Assembly: GCA_029261395.1 (NCBI GenBank)
Contig: JAJDBJ010000029.1
Location: 22,686 to 86,685, forward strand
DNA: 64,000 bases
From: Nitrospinaceae bacterium
GTDB taxonomy: Bacteria > Nitrospinota > Nitrospinia > Nitrospinales > Nitrospinaceae
Direction: 5' to 3'
The translations under genes and the position numbers were made by a program. Positions within the stretch are counted from its first letter, which is position 1; each line of letters opens with the position of its first letter. The notes beneath the pieces were generated by a model. The model was given only the letters and a program-made list of their open reading frames with translations. It made no database searches and was not told the origin of the DNA. Shown here piece by piece: positions 1 through 9,738 of this stretch.

Positions 1-50
1 GTATAATAGTGTAAAACACGAAACTTTATTCAAGTGGGATAGTGACGACT

Positions 51-425
51 ATGTGGGTTAAACAGGCTTTTCGAGATTATTACAAGCCCAAGCTACGCCG
101 GGAATTGAAGCGCGACCCGACTCAGGAGGAGTGCGACCAGCGATTTGAAGAAATTTATAAAGAACTCCGCCTGACTCTTCTCGCCGGAGTGAATGAAGGG
201 GTCTCCCTTTACTTTTATGAGATCGGACAGTTTACGCTGGACGAGTTTAACGCCTTTCGGGATCGGACAGAAGATTATCTGGTGGAGCGGTTCGGCGGCG
301 GTAATTTCAAGTTGAACTTCTATGAAGGCGATTCCTTCGTAGTCACCGTTAATTTCAAGCCTGAGGGAGAGCCCAAGTGGCACCATCTGCTCCCTGAGAA
401 AGCCAAACCTTTTGTGAATCCTTAA
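51..425 (+). CDS. Conserved hypothetical protein, about 124 residues
   Basis: I do not recognise this protein. It is a soluble, charged polypeptide without signal peptide or membrane segment; the N-terminal half is rich in Lys/Arg/Glu and probably helical, and the C-terminal part (from about residue 90) alternates hydrophobic and charged residues as beta strands do. I chose the ATG at 51; an in-frame GTG lies three codons upstream at 42 and neither has a strong Shine-Dalgarno sequence. Its stop overlaps the start of mfd by one base (TAATG), so the two are probably translationally coupled and co-transcribed. The pairing suggests, but does not show, a link to repair or transcription. Confidence 0.7.
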   Translation: MWVKQAFRDYYKPKLRRELKRDPTQEECDQRFEEIYKELRLTLLAGVNEGVSLYFYEIGQFTLDEFNAFRDRTEDYLVERFGGGNFKLNFYEGDSFVVTVNFKPEGEPKWHHLLPEKAKPFVNP

Positions 426-3400
426 TGAATTCTCCCACCTCTTCAACCTTGAAGCAGAACGATCTGGAAACCGATCAATGGAACGACTTGTTGGATTCTC
501 TCAAGACGCTGAATCAGTCGGTCAGCGTGGAAGGATTGCCCGGCGCTTCCAAAGCGTTTCTGCTGGCGCAGGCGTGGAAACATTCCAAGCGTCCCCAGGT
601 CGTGATCACCTCCGACCAAGTCAGTGGCGAGACCTGGCTCTCTGATTTACGTTATTTTCTCCATCACGAAAAAGTGCGGGTATCTCCTCAGTTTTTCCCG
701 ACCTGGGAGTTGTTGCCCTATGAGCCGTTGTCTCCTTTCAGTGAAGTTTCGGGAGAGCGGTTGGCGACGTTGAATGGATTACTGGAGAATCATTGCCCGA
801 TTCTGGTGGTTCCCGTGGAGGCGGCATTGCAGTATCTCATGCCCCGCTCTTCACTTCGTAACCTGACTTACGATATTCAAAAAGGGCAACCTCTCGACCG
901 GGAAGTATTCGAAATGTGTCTGGTGGACAATGGTTACACCCGATCTCATTTGGTGGAAGAACGTGGCCAGTTCAGCTCCAGAGGAGATATTCTGGATGTA
1001 TTTCAATCGCATCAGTCTCACCCTGTCCGTATCGAGTTTTTTGGTGACGAAATCGAATCTATCCGAAAGTTTGAAGTCAGTTCGCAGATATCAATAGAAG
1101 ATTGCGACCAGGTGAGGGTTCTTCCTATTCGGGAATTGTGCCTGACTGAAAAGGATCTGCAGGGAGGCGTCGACGCCATCCTTCAATACGGTCAGGACCA
1201 TCAGGTCAATGCCTCCCACTTCGATGAGCTGGTAGAAAAACTTCGAAATTTAAAAAGCTTTTCGGGAATGGAAATGCTGGCTCCCTTCTTTGCTGATAAA
1301 AGGGAAAGCCTGTTTGATTATCTGCCTGATAATACTCTGATTGTTCTGGACGATCTGGAATTATTAAAGGAAAAATGCGATCAGTTTGGAGAACTGGCTC
1401 GTGAGGAATACCATCGTTGTATGGATCGCGGCGATGTCGCCGCAGAGCCCGATCGTCTGTATCTCTCCACTCAAAAATTTTTGAAGGAAATTGAGTCACG
1501 ACCTCACACGATTCTGAACACCTTGAATCTTTCGGGTGATGGAGAAGCCGCCAGACGTTTTCAAGTCAAACCGATTCCTTCCTTTCAAGGTAAATTCGAT
1601 CTATTTGCGCAACATGCCGGAAAATGGGTCGACGAAGGCTATCGGGTTTCAATGGCCGCGCCGACCAAGGGCCATGTCCATCGCATGAATGAGTTGTTGG
1701 TGGATAAGGAATTGAACCTTCCGGTGGAGCTCGGTTTTATCAGCCAGGGGTTTCAGTTTTCTGGAATGAAAACGGTATTTGTCGCCGAGCATGAAATATT
1801 CGGCCGAACTCACAAGCACCGCCATCGCCGCAAATCGCGCTCGACTCCCTTTCAACGCGGTTTCAAGGATTTAAAAGAAGGCGATTTGTTGGTGCATGTG
1901 GATTACGGTATCGGCCAATACACCCGAACCAAGGAGTTGACGACAGGTATAGGGGGAGGGGAGTTTCTGGAAATTTTTTATGCCGACGATCAGAAACTTT
2001 ATATTCCGATGGATGGTCTGGCGGCGATTCAGAAATACACAGGGAGTGGCGAAGAGAGCCCTACTCTGAGTCAGTTGGGCGGCACGCAATGGAAACGTCA
2101 AAAGAAAAAGATAAAAGATTCGCTGAAGGAAATGGCGGGTGAACTTCTGAAAGTGTACGCGTCCCGTGAAATGACACAGGGGCACGTTTATTCGAATAAT
2201 TCGGTTCATATGCAGGATTTCGCAGATTCGTTTGAATATGTCGAGACTGAGGATCAGTTGAAAGCCATTGAAGATGTCATGGAAGATATGGCGCGCGAGA
2301 AACCCATGGATCGTTTGATATGCGGTGACGTGGGTTACGGTAAAACCGAGGTGGCGATGCGGGCGGCTTTCAGTGCCGTACTGGATAAAAAACAGGTTGC
2401 GGTATTGGTGCCCACCACGATATTGGCTCAGCAGCATTGGCTCACCTTTCAGGAGCGGTTTCATATGCATCCGGTGCAAGTGGAAATGGTCAGCCGGTTT
2501 CGCACTCCCCGCGAGCAAAAAGAAACGATCAAGAGATTAAAGGAAGGGAAGGTGGATATCCTCGTCGGGACTCACCGCTTGTTGTCCAAGGATGTACAGT
2601 TTGCTGATCTCGGTCTGGTGATCGTTGATGAGGAACAACGATTTGGCGTCAAGCACAAAGAGCGGATGAAAGAACTGAGGGCCACGGTGGATGTGCTGAC
2701 TCTGAGTGCGACCCCGATTCCCCGAACGCTACATTTTTCGCTGATGGGTGTGCGGGATCTGAGTGTTATCGAAACTCCACCCAGTGACCGTTTATCGATT
2801 AAAACCTATGTCCGGAAATATGATGAAGAACTCATTCGTGAAGCCATTCTCCGGGAGAAGGATCGCGGGGGGCAGGTGTACTTCGTGCACAACAAGGTTC
2901 AGAGCATCCACTCAACCGCCGCTATGATCAAGAAGATTGTTCCGGAAATCACAATAGGAATCGCTCACGGTCAGCTTCAGGAGAGAATGCTGGAAAAGGT
3001 GATGAAGCAATTCATCGAAAAGGAAATCGACCTTTTATTGTGCACCTCGATCATTGAGTCGGGCCTCGATATTCCCTCTGCCAACACCATCATCATCAAC
3101 CGGGCCGACCAGTTCGGCCTGGCGCAGTTGTATCAACTCCGGGGGAGAGTAGGACGTTACAAGCATCAGGCGTATGCCTATCTTCTTATTCCGGGAGCCC
3201 TGGCCATCAGCGATGATGCGCGCAAACGTTTAACCGCTATCGAGGAAATGAGTGACCTGGGCGCTGGCTTCGAGCTGGCCGCACGGGATATGGAAATTCG
3301 CGGCACCGGTAACATGCTGGGGCACAATCAATCAGGCCATATTTCCGCCATCGGGTTCGATTTGTATTGTAAAATGATGGAGGAAACAATTCGGGAAATG

Positions 3401-3868
3401 AAAGGGCAGAAGATTGAGTCCAAAATTGAACCCGAAATCAATCTGGAAATTAAAGGTTACGTCCCCAAGGATTATGTTTCCGATTTGAATCAAAGGCTGG
3501 AGATTTACCGTCGATTGCAACTATTGGATGGATTTGAAGAATTGTCGACCCTCAAAGTTGAATTGACGGATCGGTACGGTCAGTTTCCGGAAGAAGTCGA
3601 GAAGTTATTGGTATTGTTGGAAATCAAATTGTACTGTCAACGGCTCAATATTTCCAAAGTCCAATTGAAGCAAAAAGAAGTCAAGTTGACTATCGATTCG
3701 AATACCCGGCTCTTAACGCACAAGTTAATGGAAATCCTGGATTCGAGAATGCAGTTGATTTCCGAATATCACATTGTTTTGAAATTGAGAAATAAAGGAT
3801 GGAAAGAGGACTCGGGATTGATTTGCTCTTATTTGCAAAAACTCATGAATTGCATGGATGAAGATTAA
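425..3868 (+). CDS. mfd: Transcription-repair coupling factor Mfd
   Basis: Mfd displaces RNA polymerase stalled at DNA lesions and recruits UvrA. All family parts are visible in order: an N-terminal UvrB-like interaction module (about residues 30-330), the CarD-type RNA polymerase interaction domain (about 476-540, with the LKEGDLLVHVDYGIGQY region), a RecG-like SF2 helicase core with Walker A GDVGYGKT near residue 635 and the DEEQRFG Walker B near 735, and the C-terminal TRCF regulatory domain (about 1000-1105). The length of 1147 residues is normal for the family. It starts one base into the stop of the preceding gene and overlaps the next reading frame at its 3' end, which points to one transcription unit with the downstream chaperones. 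Confidence 0.98.
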   Translation: MNSPTSSTLKQNDLETDQWNDLLDSLKTLNQSVSVEGLPGASKAFLLAQAWKHSKRPQVVITSDQVSGETWLSDLRYFLHHEKVRVSPQFFPTWELLPYEPLSPFSEVSGERLATLNGLLENHCPILVVPVEAALQYLMPRSSLRNLTYDIQKGQPLDREVFEMCLVDNGYTRSHLVEERGQFSSRGDILDVFQSHQSHPVRIEFFGDEIESIRKFEVSSQISIEDCDQVRVLPIRELCLTEKDLQGGVDAILQYGQDHQVNASHFDELVEKLRNLKSFSGMEMLAPFFADKRESLFDYLPDNTLIVLDDLELLKEKCDQFGELAREEYHRCMDRGDVAAEPDRLYLSTQKFLKEIESRPHTILNTLNLSGDGEAARRFQVKPIPSFQGKFDLFAQHAGKWVDEGYRVSMAAPTKGHVHRMNELLVDKELNLPVELGFISQGFQFSGMKTVFVAEHEIFGRTHKHRHRRKSRSTPFQRGFKDLKEGDLLVHVDYGIGQYTRTKELTTGIGGGEFLEIFYADDQKLYIPMDGLAAIQKYTGSGEESPTLSQLGGTQWKRQKKKIKDSLKEMAGELLKVYASREMTQGHVYSNNSVHMQDFADSFEYVETEDQLKAIEDVMEDMAREKPMDRLICGDVGYGKTEVAMRAAFSAVLDKKQVAVLVPTTILAQQHWLTFQERFHMHPVQVEMVSRFRTPREQKETIKRLKEGKVDILVGTHRLLSKDVQFADLGLVIVDEEQRFGVKHKERMKELRATVDVLTLSATPIPRTLHFSLMGVRDLSVIETPPSDRLSIKTYVRKYDEELIREAILREKDRGGQVYFVHNKVQSIHSTAAMIKKIVPEITIGIAHGQLQERMLEKVMKQFIEKEIDLLLCTSIIESGLDIPSANTIIINRADQFGLAQLYQLRGRVGRYKHQAYAYLLIPGALAISDDARKRLTAIEEMSDLGAGFELAARDMEIRGTGNMLGHNQSGHISAIGFDLYCKMMEETIREMKGQKIESKIEPEINLEIKGYVPKDYVSDLNQRLEIYRRLQLLDGFEELSTLKVELTDRYGQFPEEVEKLLVLLEIKLYCQRLNISKVQLKQKEVKLTIDSNTRLLTHKLMEILDSRMQLISEYHIVLKLRNKGWKEDSGLICSYLQKLMNCMDED

Positions 3869-3872
3869 GCTT

Positions 3873-4844
3873 ATGAAAACAGAACGTATTAAAAGTTTTT
3901 TTCAATGGGTTCTGATTTTTTCCTTTTCAAGTTTGCTGGTCGGATGCGGCTCCGGTGAAACTGATGAGATAGAGAATGGCGCTGATGTGGTGGCTATAGT
4001 CAACAAGGAGAACATCACACGCGAAGATTTTCAGAACGAGCTGAGATGGTCGAAAAGGAAATACCGGGTTGAGAAAAATGACACCTTGGATCCCAATCAG
4101 AGCGTTTGGTTAAAAACCAATATTCTTAATGAATTGATTCAGGAAAGTTTGCTCCGCCAGGAGGCCGTCCGGCAGGACATCAAGGTTTCTTCTGGCGAAT
4201 TTGAGAAATACCTGGATCAAGCAAAAGAAGGTTATAAAGAGAATACTTTTCAACGAGCCCTGGATATTGAGGAAATCTCGCGGTCTCAGTGGGAAGGTAA
4301 ATTAAAGACGCATCTGCTGATCAAGAAATTGATCGCAGAAGTGATAAATCGCAAGATTGAAATTTCGGATGAGCAGTTGTTGGATTACTTCAAGCAACAT
4401 ATGGAGGAATTTCAAAAAGGCGAACAAGTTCGCACTCTACATATCATGGTCGAGACCGAGGATGAGGCGAGGAGGATTTCAAAGCTGATCCGCAAAGGGA
4501 AATCATTTTCTGAATTGGCGAAACAGCACTCGACGAGCCCCGAAGGTAAGACGGGTGGAGATATGGGTTATTATGAGGCTGGACAAATGCCCAAATGGTT
4601 TGATGATGTGTTCAAGCTCAAAGTCAATAAGGTAAGCGATATCATTCGAACACCCTTTGGTGTTCATATCTTCAAAGTTGTGGATAAGAAGCCGGAACGG
4701 AAAATGAGCTTTGAAGAATCCAAAAAGAAAATTCACACCACACTGTTGCACGAAGCCCAAGAGCAGGCTTTTCACGCATGGGTGGAAGAAATCAAAAAAA
4801 AATCGGAAATAATTATAAAATATGAAATCCTGGAAGCAATTTAA
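3873..4844 (+). CDS. Peptidyl-prolyl isomerase lipoprotein (PrsA/PpiC type)
   Basis: Periplasmic foldase of the parvulin family. The N-terminus is a lipoprotein signal ending in LLVGC, with the lipidated Cys at about residue 25, so the mature protein is probably membrane-anchored. A SurA-N-like helical region follows (about 40-160) and then one PpiC rotamase domain (about 185-285, with LHIMVETEDEARRI, GGDMGYYEAGQMP and TPFGVHIFKV). An ATG at 3858, inside the mfd 3' end, is the alternative start; I chose 3873 because it gives a compact lipoprotein signal. The gene lies between mfd and a second parvulin, and its end overlaps the next start by 23 bases. It probably assists outer-membrane protein or lipoprotein folding. 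Confidence 0.9.
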   Translation: MKTERIKSFFQWVLIFSFSSLLVGCGSGETDEIENGADVVAIVNKENITREDFQNELRWSKRKYRVEKNDTLDPNQSVWLKTNILNELIQESLLRQEAVRQDIKVSSGEFEKYLDQAKEGYKENTFQRALDIEEISRSQWEGKLKTHLLIKKLIAEVINRKIEISDEQLLDYFKQHMEEFQKGEQVRTLHIMVETEDEARRISKLIRKGKSFSELAKQHSTSPEGKTGGDMGYYEAGQMPKWFDDVFKLKVNKVSDIIRTPFGVHIFKVVDKKPERKMSFEESKKKIHTTLLHEAQEQAFHAWVEEIKKKSEIIIKYEILEAI

Positions 4845-6075
4845 AATTTGGTTTTGCTACGGCCTTTTGTGTTTGGTTTGGGTCTTTTTTCCTGTGTCTC
4901 TGGCATTCGCCAAAACGGTTGATCGCATTATTGCGAAGGTGAATGAAGTAATCATCACTCAGAGCGAATTGGAGGAAAGAACCGTTGTGAAGATGATGAG
5001 TCTTCAGAAAGCAAATGTGCAACCCATGCCCACCCGGAAAATGGTGATGGATGAGGAATTGAAGCGCATGATTGAAGAAAGGCTTTTGATTGATGCCGGG
5101 AAAAAACTAGGGTTGAAAGTGGATGAAGCCAGTGTGACCAAAGCCATTGATGAAATCAAACGCACGAATGGCCTTAATAATGGCGACCTGGAAAAGATGC
5201 TTCAGGCGGAATCCAAGTCTCTGGAAGACTATAAAAATAAAATCCGCGACCAAATACTAATTAGCAGAGTGGTGGGTTATGAAGTCCGCAAGCGGGCTAC
5301 AGTGAGTGGTGAGGAAATTGAAGCGTATTACAATCAGCACCTCAAAGACTATTGGGTTCTTGGCAAACTTAAGTTGCGGCATATCTTGTTTTTAATGGAT
5401 GACAAACTGTCGGAAGGAGATAGGCTTATTAAATGGCAGAAAGCTCGCTTGGCTCTGAAGAAAATCCACTCCGGTGTGGATTTTGTTGCCGTTGCCAAGG
5501 AGTTTTCTGAAGATATTTCCGCTAGTACTGGGGGAGATCTGGGTGAGATAGAACGCGGCAAAATGGTGCCCGAGTTTGAAAAAGCGGCTTTCCTGTTGAA
5601 GGAGGGAGAGGTCAGCGGATTGGTTGAAACTCCGTATGGATTGCATATTATTAAAGTCGATAAAATCTATCCGGGGCAGACACTTCCTTTGGATAAGGTC
5701 AAGGCTCAGATTGAAAACCGACTCAAGGATCAAAAATTAAAAGGCGAATATGAGAAGTATTTGCTGGAGCTGACTCAAAAGGCTTTTATTGAAAATAAGA
5801 TATCAGCGTCTTCTCAACCCGCTGTGGGCAATGCTAAAAAGACCACTCCTGTGAAAACCTTAAAGCCTGCTCTCAATCGAGGAGACATGGTGGCCGAGGT
5901 TTCTCCTTCTCCGAACCAAATGGATTCCAGTCGGGAATTAGCTCGGGAACAAAAGTTTTCCAAATACCAAACCTATGAAGATAAGCTGAGGCTCTACAAA
6001 CAACTGCGAGATAATAATAAAATTTCAGAAGGCGAATATCAAAATAAGAAGCAAGAGCTGTTAAGCCAATTTTGA
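4822..6075 (+). CDS. surA: Periplasmic chaperone/PPIase SurA-like protein
   Basis: SurA-type chaperone for outer-membrane protein biogenesis. It has a Sec signal peptide (hydrophobic stretch ending VSLAFA, about residues 8-30), a SurA N-terminal domain beginning VDRIIAKVNEVIITQSELE, and one parvulin domain at about 185-280 (LRHILFLMDD, GGDLGEIERGKMVPEFE, TPYGLHIIKV). E. coli SurA has two parvulin domains and this protein has one, a common variant. The C-terminus carries a low-complexity linker and a short helical end (about 385-417) resembling a SHOCT-like motif, which is unusual for SurA. The gene overlaps the upstream parvulin by 23 bases, so the two are co-transcribed. Confidence 0.9.
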   Translation: MKSWKQFKIWFCYGLLCLVWVFFPVSLAFAKTVDRIIAKVNEVIITQSELEERTVVKMMSLQKANVQPMPTRKMVMDEELKRMIEERLLIDAGKKLGLKVDEASVTKAIDEIKRTNGLNNGDLEKMLQAESKSLEDYKNKIRDQILISRVVGYEVRKRATVSGEEIEAYYNQHLKDYWVLGKLKLRHILFLMDDKLSEGDRLIKWQKARLALKKIHSGVDFVAVAKEFSEDISASTGGDLGEIERGKMVPEFEKAAFLLKEGEVSGLVETPYGLHIIKVDKIYPGQTLPLDKVKAQIENRLKDQKLKGEYEKYLLELTQKAFIENKISASSQPAVGNAKKTTPVKTLKPALNRGDMVAEVSPSPNQMDSSRELAREQKFSKYQTYEDKLRLYKQLRDNNKISEGEYQNKKQELLSQF

Positions 6076-6156
6076 CTCAATCCTCCTGCTGGCTCCACCC
6101 ACCGACTCTGGATACCTCCTTCTCTTTCAACGTCACTGCTTTCGGCTGGCTCCGTA

Positions 6157-7584
6157 ATGGATTCTCTGATTTTGAAAATTAAAAAAACCATTGTCGATCA
6201 TAAAATGGTCGAGCCGGGTGATGTCGTTTTGGTTGGAGTTTCCGGCGGGCCGGATTCAGTTGCCTTACTACGGGGGCTGATCGAATTGAAACAGGAGTTG
6301 AACATTGAATTGGTGATAGCTCATTTAAACCACAGTGCGCGCGGAGAGGAATCAAATCGCGATGCCCGGTTTGTGAAAAATCTGGGTGAGACACTCCAAA
6401 TTAAAACTTTAATTGAAAAGAAAGATGTGCCGGCAGAACATGAGGCTTCCAAGACCTCTTTTCAAGAGACTGCACGGAATCTCCGTATGGATTTTTTTCA
6501 AAGGACCATGACCCAAGTTGGCGCTACCAAGGTCGCCCTTGGTCATACTGCGGACGATCAGGTGGAAACGGTTTTGATGAATCTGTTGCGCGGTAGCGGC
6601 CTTAAAGGATTGGGGGGAATGAATCCCATCCGTTCTCCCTACATTCGCCCTATGTTCTATTGTTCCCGATCAGAGGTGGTTGGTTTTTTGGATGACAGGA
6701 GACTCTCTTACTGTAAGGATTCTTCCAATGAAAAAACAGATTATTTGCGTAATCGTATTCGTCTGGAATTGATCCCCTTTTTGCAGGAGAACTATAATCC
6801 CAGAATCGCAGAGAACCTTTTTGAAACTTCCGGAATTGTTAGAGCTGAAAACAATTATCTGAAAACTTTGGGAGATCAAGAATTCAATCGTGCTGTTTCG
6901 AGATCGGGGGAGAATGATAGCTTGAGTGTGGATATTGAATATTTTTCAGCACTGCCCCTGGCGCTCAAGCGTCGATTGGTTCGAAGTACAATACAAAGCA
7001 TTAAGGGGGACCTGCGGAGGATCTCTTTTTTTCACATTCAGGAAGTTCTTTGTTTGTTTGATAAATCTCAGAAAGGCAAAAAAATCGATCTGCCTGATAA
7101 CCTGGAGGTCTTGTGTCTGGGGGATCACGTGGAGTTTAAAAGAATCCCGGAATCCAACTCCTGCATCTTATCCCATGATGAAGGCTCGACATCCGACTGG
7201 ATGAGTCCTCTGAATATTCCGGGGGAAACACCGATTGAAAAAACCGGTTTAGCATTGAAGAGCGAAATCATTGACCCGAGTGGAGCGGAGTTCATTGCCG
7301 ATCAAGGCAATCTTGCTTTTCTGGACTTTGATAAAACCGGCAGTGATCTGATGGTTCGTTTCTTTCAGGCGGGGGATCGGTTGCGACCTTTAGGAATGAA
7401 GGGCTCCAAAAAATTAAAGTCACTTTTTATCGATGAAAAGGTGCCGCAGGAAATGCGATCTAGAATCCCCATCTTGACAACAGTTGATAATGATATTATT
7501 TGGGTATATGGAATGAGGATTGCCGATACCTACCGAGTGACTTCTGATACAAATAAAGTTTTGTTTATTAAGGGTTTACCCTAG
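6157..7584 (+). CDS. tilS: tRNA(Ile)-lysidine synthase TilS
   Basis: TilS uses ATP and lysine to convert C34 of the CAU-anticodon tRNA-Ile to lysidine. The PP-loop signature SGGPDS is at residues 29-34, followed by the AHLNHSARGEES region and GHTADDQVETVLMNLLRGSG, which are typical of TilS. The C-terminal part (about 290-475) matches the TilS substrate-binding domains, ending in the usual RPLGMKGSKKLKSLFIDEKVP region. The length of 475 residues is within family range. An 80-base pyrimidine-rich gap separates it from surA. A CAT-anticodon tRNA occurs in this window at 48364-48441, but that one is better read as tRNA-Met. Confidence 0.96.
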   Translation: MDSLILKIKKTIVDHKMVEPGDVVLVGVSGGPDSVALLRGLIELKQELNIELVIAHLNHSARGEESNRDARFVKNLGETLQIKTLIEKKDVPAEHEASKTSFQETARNLRMDFFQRTMTQVGATKVALGHTADDQVETVLMNLLRGSGLKGLGGMNPIRSPYIRPMFYCSRSEVVGFLDDRRLSYCKDSSNEKTDYLRNRIRLELIPFLQENYNPRIAENLFETSGIVRAENNYLKTLGDQEFNRAVSRSGENDSLSVDIEYFSALPLALKRRLVRSTIQSIKGDLRRISFFHIQEVLCLFDKSQKGKKIDLPDNLEVLCLGDHVEFKRIPESNSCILSHDEGSTSDWMSPLNIPGETPIEKTGLALKSEIIDPSGAEFIADQGNLAFLDFDKTGSDLMVRFFQAGDRLRPLGMKGSKKLKSLFIDEKVPQEMRSRIPILTTVDNDIIWVYGMRIADTYRVTSDTNKVLFIKGLP

Positions 7585-7689
7585 TATTTCGTGATATAAC
7601 AGAAAGAAAGAAAGGGCCCCCTGTCCAATGAAATATGCTATTATTAGTTTATAAATACTCTGAATATGGGGTTTCCCCATCCGCCGATA

Positions 7690-7695
7690 AAGGAG
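7690..7695 (+). promoter_or_regulatory. Shine-Dalgarno sequence selecting a TTG start for ftsH
   Basis: AAGGAG lies six bases before a TTG codon at 7702. The upstream in-frame ATG at 7666 has no comparable site. FtsH homologues normally begin with the [10 protein letters not shown] segment, which follows directly after this TTG. Confidence 0.7.
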
Positions 7696-7701
7696 AAGAT
7701 T

Positions 7702-9639
7702 TTGAACCAATTTTATAAAAATTTAGCTCTTTGGGTCATCATAGCGTTCATCCTGATGGCTCTTTTCAGCATGATCAATCAGCCGGTGGAAGCCCCCCAA
7801 AAGATTTATAGCGAATTCTTGGACATGATTCAAAAAGGTGAAGTCAGTGAAGTCCAGATTGAAGGTGAAAAAGTCATAGCGAAAGATTCCAAGGGAACGC
7901 TTTTTGAGACGATTATTCTTAAGGAAGATACTGAACTCATGAAGCTGTTGCGTGAGAAAGGGGTTCGCACGGTTGTGGTGGCTCCTGAAAAAACCACCTG
8001 GTATGCGAATGCTTTCATCTCATGGTTTCCACTCCTTCTGTTGGTGGGGATTTGGATTTTCTTTATGCGGCAGATGCAGTCTGGCGGTGGCAAAGCCCTT
8101 TCCTTCGGCAAGAGCAAAGCACGGCTGATGGGCGATAAAAAGAATCCAACCACCTTTAAAGATGTCGCCGGCGCGGATGAAGCCAAAGAGGAACTGCATG
8201 AGATCATTGAGTTCCTGAAGGAACCGCAGAAGTTCAGCAAGCTGGGCGGTAAAATTCCCAAAGGTGTTCTGCTGATTGGTCCTCCCGGTACCGGCAAAAC
8301 GCTGTTGGCGCGCGCCATTGCAGGTGAAGCCAATGTTCCCTTTTTCAGCATCAGTGGTTCCGACTTTGTGGAAATGTTCGTCGGTGTAGGCGCTTCCCGT
8401 GTGCGCGATCTGTTTGACCAGGGCAAAAAGAACAGCCCCTGCATCATCTTCATTGATGAAATTGATGCTGTTGGCAGACACCGTGGTGCGGGCATGGGCG
8501 GGGGGCATGATGAACGGGAACAAACTCTGAACCAGTTGCTCGTCGAAATGGACGGGTTCGAAAATAATGATGGCGTCATCCTGATTGCCGCAACCAACCG
8601 TCCGGACGTTCTCGATCCCGCATTGCTCCGGCCCGGTCGATTTGACCGACAGGTTGTTGTTGGCCGACCCGATATCAAAGGCCGCGAGGGCATTCTGAAG
8701 GTGCATACCTCTCAGGTTCCTTTGGATGACGATGTGATATTGAAGACCATAGCCCGCGGGACGCCCGGTTTTACCGGTGCCGACTTGGCCAACCTGGTTA
8801 ACGAGGCCGCCTTATTGGCCGCGCGAGGCGAGAAAAAAGTAGTTACCATGATCGACTTCGAAAATGCCAAAGACAAAGTTTTGATGGGCGTTGAACGGCG
8901 TAGTATGGTGATTACCGAAAAAGAAAAGAAGAACACGGCTTATCATGAAGCGGGCCATGCCCTCGTGGCCTATCTGCTTCCTGGCACAGATCCTCTGCAC
9001 AAGGTGACCATCATACCCCGTGGACGGGCTTTGGGCGTTACCATGCAGTTGCCCGAAGACGACAAGCACACCTATCCCCGGCAATATTTGATCAACAACC
9101 TGGCGATCATGATGGGCGGACGCGTGGCGGAAGAAATTTGTCTCGGTGAAATGACCACGGGTGCCGGTAACGATATCGAACGCGCCACTGAAACAGCCCG
9201 TAAAATGGTTTGCGAATGGGGAATGAGCGAAAAAATGGGCCCTCTCACTTATGGTTCCAAGGAAGAACAGGTCTTTCTCGGAAGAGATTTTAACACGCAG
9301 AAAAATTTCAGTGACGAAACTGCCAAATTAATTGATCTTGAAGTCAAATCGCTGGTCATGGGCGGTTACAATACGGCGGTGGATCTGCTCACCAAAAATC
9401 GGGAGTCATTGGAGAAACTTTCTCTGGCGCTATTGGAGCAGGAAACTCTGAATCTGAAAGAAATTACCGAAATCATTGATGGCAAGCCCCCGACGTCGGG
9501 AGATGACAATACTCCCAATGAGGAGGTTTCCGAGGATGCCGTTCTTACCAAGGAGAAGAAAGGTAAGAAGAAATCCGGTCCCTTGGATGGCCCTGAAGGA
9601 CTCATAGGTGGTGGAATGCCTGATCCGTCTCCGGCTTAA
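7702..9639 (+). CDS. ftsH: ATP-dependent zinc metalloprotease FtsH
   Basis: Membrane-bound AAA+ protease that degrades misfolded membrane proteins and selected regulators. Two N-terminal membrane segments (about residues 5-24 and 104-124) bracket a periplasmic domain. The AAA domain shows Walker A GPPGTGKT near residue 193, Walker [12 protein letters not shown] and the second region of homology [19 protein letters not shown]. The zinc protease motif HEAGH is at about 415-419. The C-terminal tail is Lys/Gly-rich. I use TTG at 7702 (645 residues) because of the strong SD and family alignment; the ATG at 7666 would add 12 residues. Neighbours are tilS upstream and a rho-independent terminator directly downstream. 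A tilS-ftsH-folP order is widespread in bacteria. Confidence 0.97.
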   Translation: MNQFYKNLALWVIIAFILMALFSMINQPVEAPQKIYSEFLDMIQKGEVSEVQIEGEKVIAKDSKGTLFETIILKEDTELMKLLREKGVRTVVVAPEKTTWYANAFISWFPLLLLVGIWIFFMRQMQSGGGKALSFGKSKARLMGDKKNPTTFKDVAGADEAKEELHEIIEFLKEPQKFSKLGGKIPKGVLLIGPPGTGKTLLARAIAGEANVPFFSISGSDFVEMFVGVGASRVRDLFDQGKKNSPCIIFIDEIDAVGRHRGAGMGGGHDEREQTLNQLLVEMDGFENNDGVILIAATNRPDVLDPALLRPGRFDRQVVVGRPDIKGREGILKVHTSQVPLDDDVILKTIARGTPGFTGADLANLVNEAALLAARGEKKVVTMIDFENAKDKVLMGVERRSMVITEKEKKNTAYHEAGHALVAYLLPGTDPLHKVTIIPRGRALGVTMQLPEDDKHTYPRQYLINNLAIMMGGRVAEEICLGEMTTGAGNDIERATETARKMVCEWGMSEKMGPLTYGSKEEQVFLGRDFNTQKNFSDETAKLIDLEVKSLVMGGYNTAVDLLTKNRESLEKLSLALLEQETLNLKEITEIIDGKPPTSGDDNTPNEEVSEDAVLTKEKKGKKKSGPLDGPEGLIGGGMPDPSPA

Positions 9640-9672
9640 AGAATGATTTCTCTGTCAGCTTAAAGTAATTCT

Positions 9673-9713
9673 AAAGCTCCACTTCTGGTAGAATCGGAAG
9701 TGGAGCTTTTTTT
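9673..9713 (+). terminator. Rho-independent terminator after ftsH
   Basis: A perfect 13-bp stem (9673-9685 with 9697-9709) with an 11-base loop is followed by a run of T residues to 9713. It lies just after the ftsH stop and ahead of folP. A GTG at 9700 that could extend folP falls inside this hairpin, which argues against that start. Confidence 0.92.
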
Positions 9714-9738
9714 ATCCAATTTGAATTTTGGTTTTACA

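Noticed and set aside
1871..2518. A 215-residue open frame antisense to mfd
   Set aside because: It lies within a well-matched helicase domain on the other strand and has no family motifs; the sense frame is clearly the gene.
7830..8693. A 287-residue minus-strand frame within ftsH
   Set aside because: It is the shadow of conserved AAA+ codons (Ser/Pro/Arg-rich), with no start context or homologous signature.
9700..9738. A GTG start extending folP by 13 codons
   Set aside because: The GTG lies in the ftsH terminator stem, and FolP homology begins later; ATG 9739 is better.
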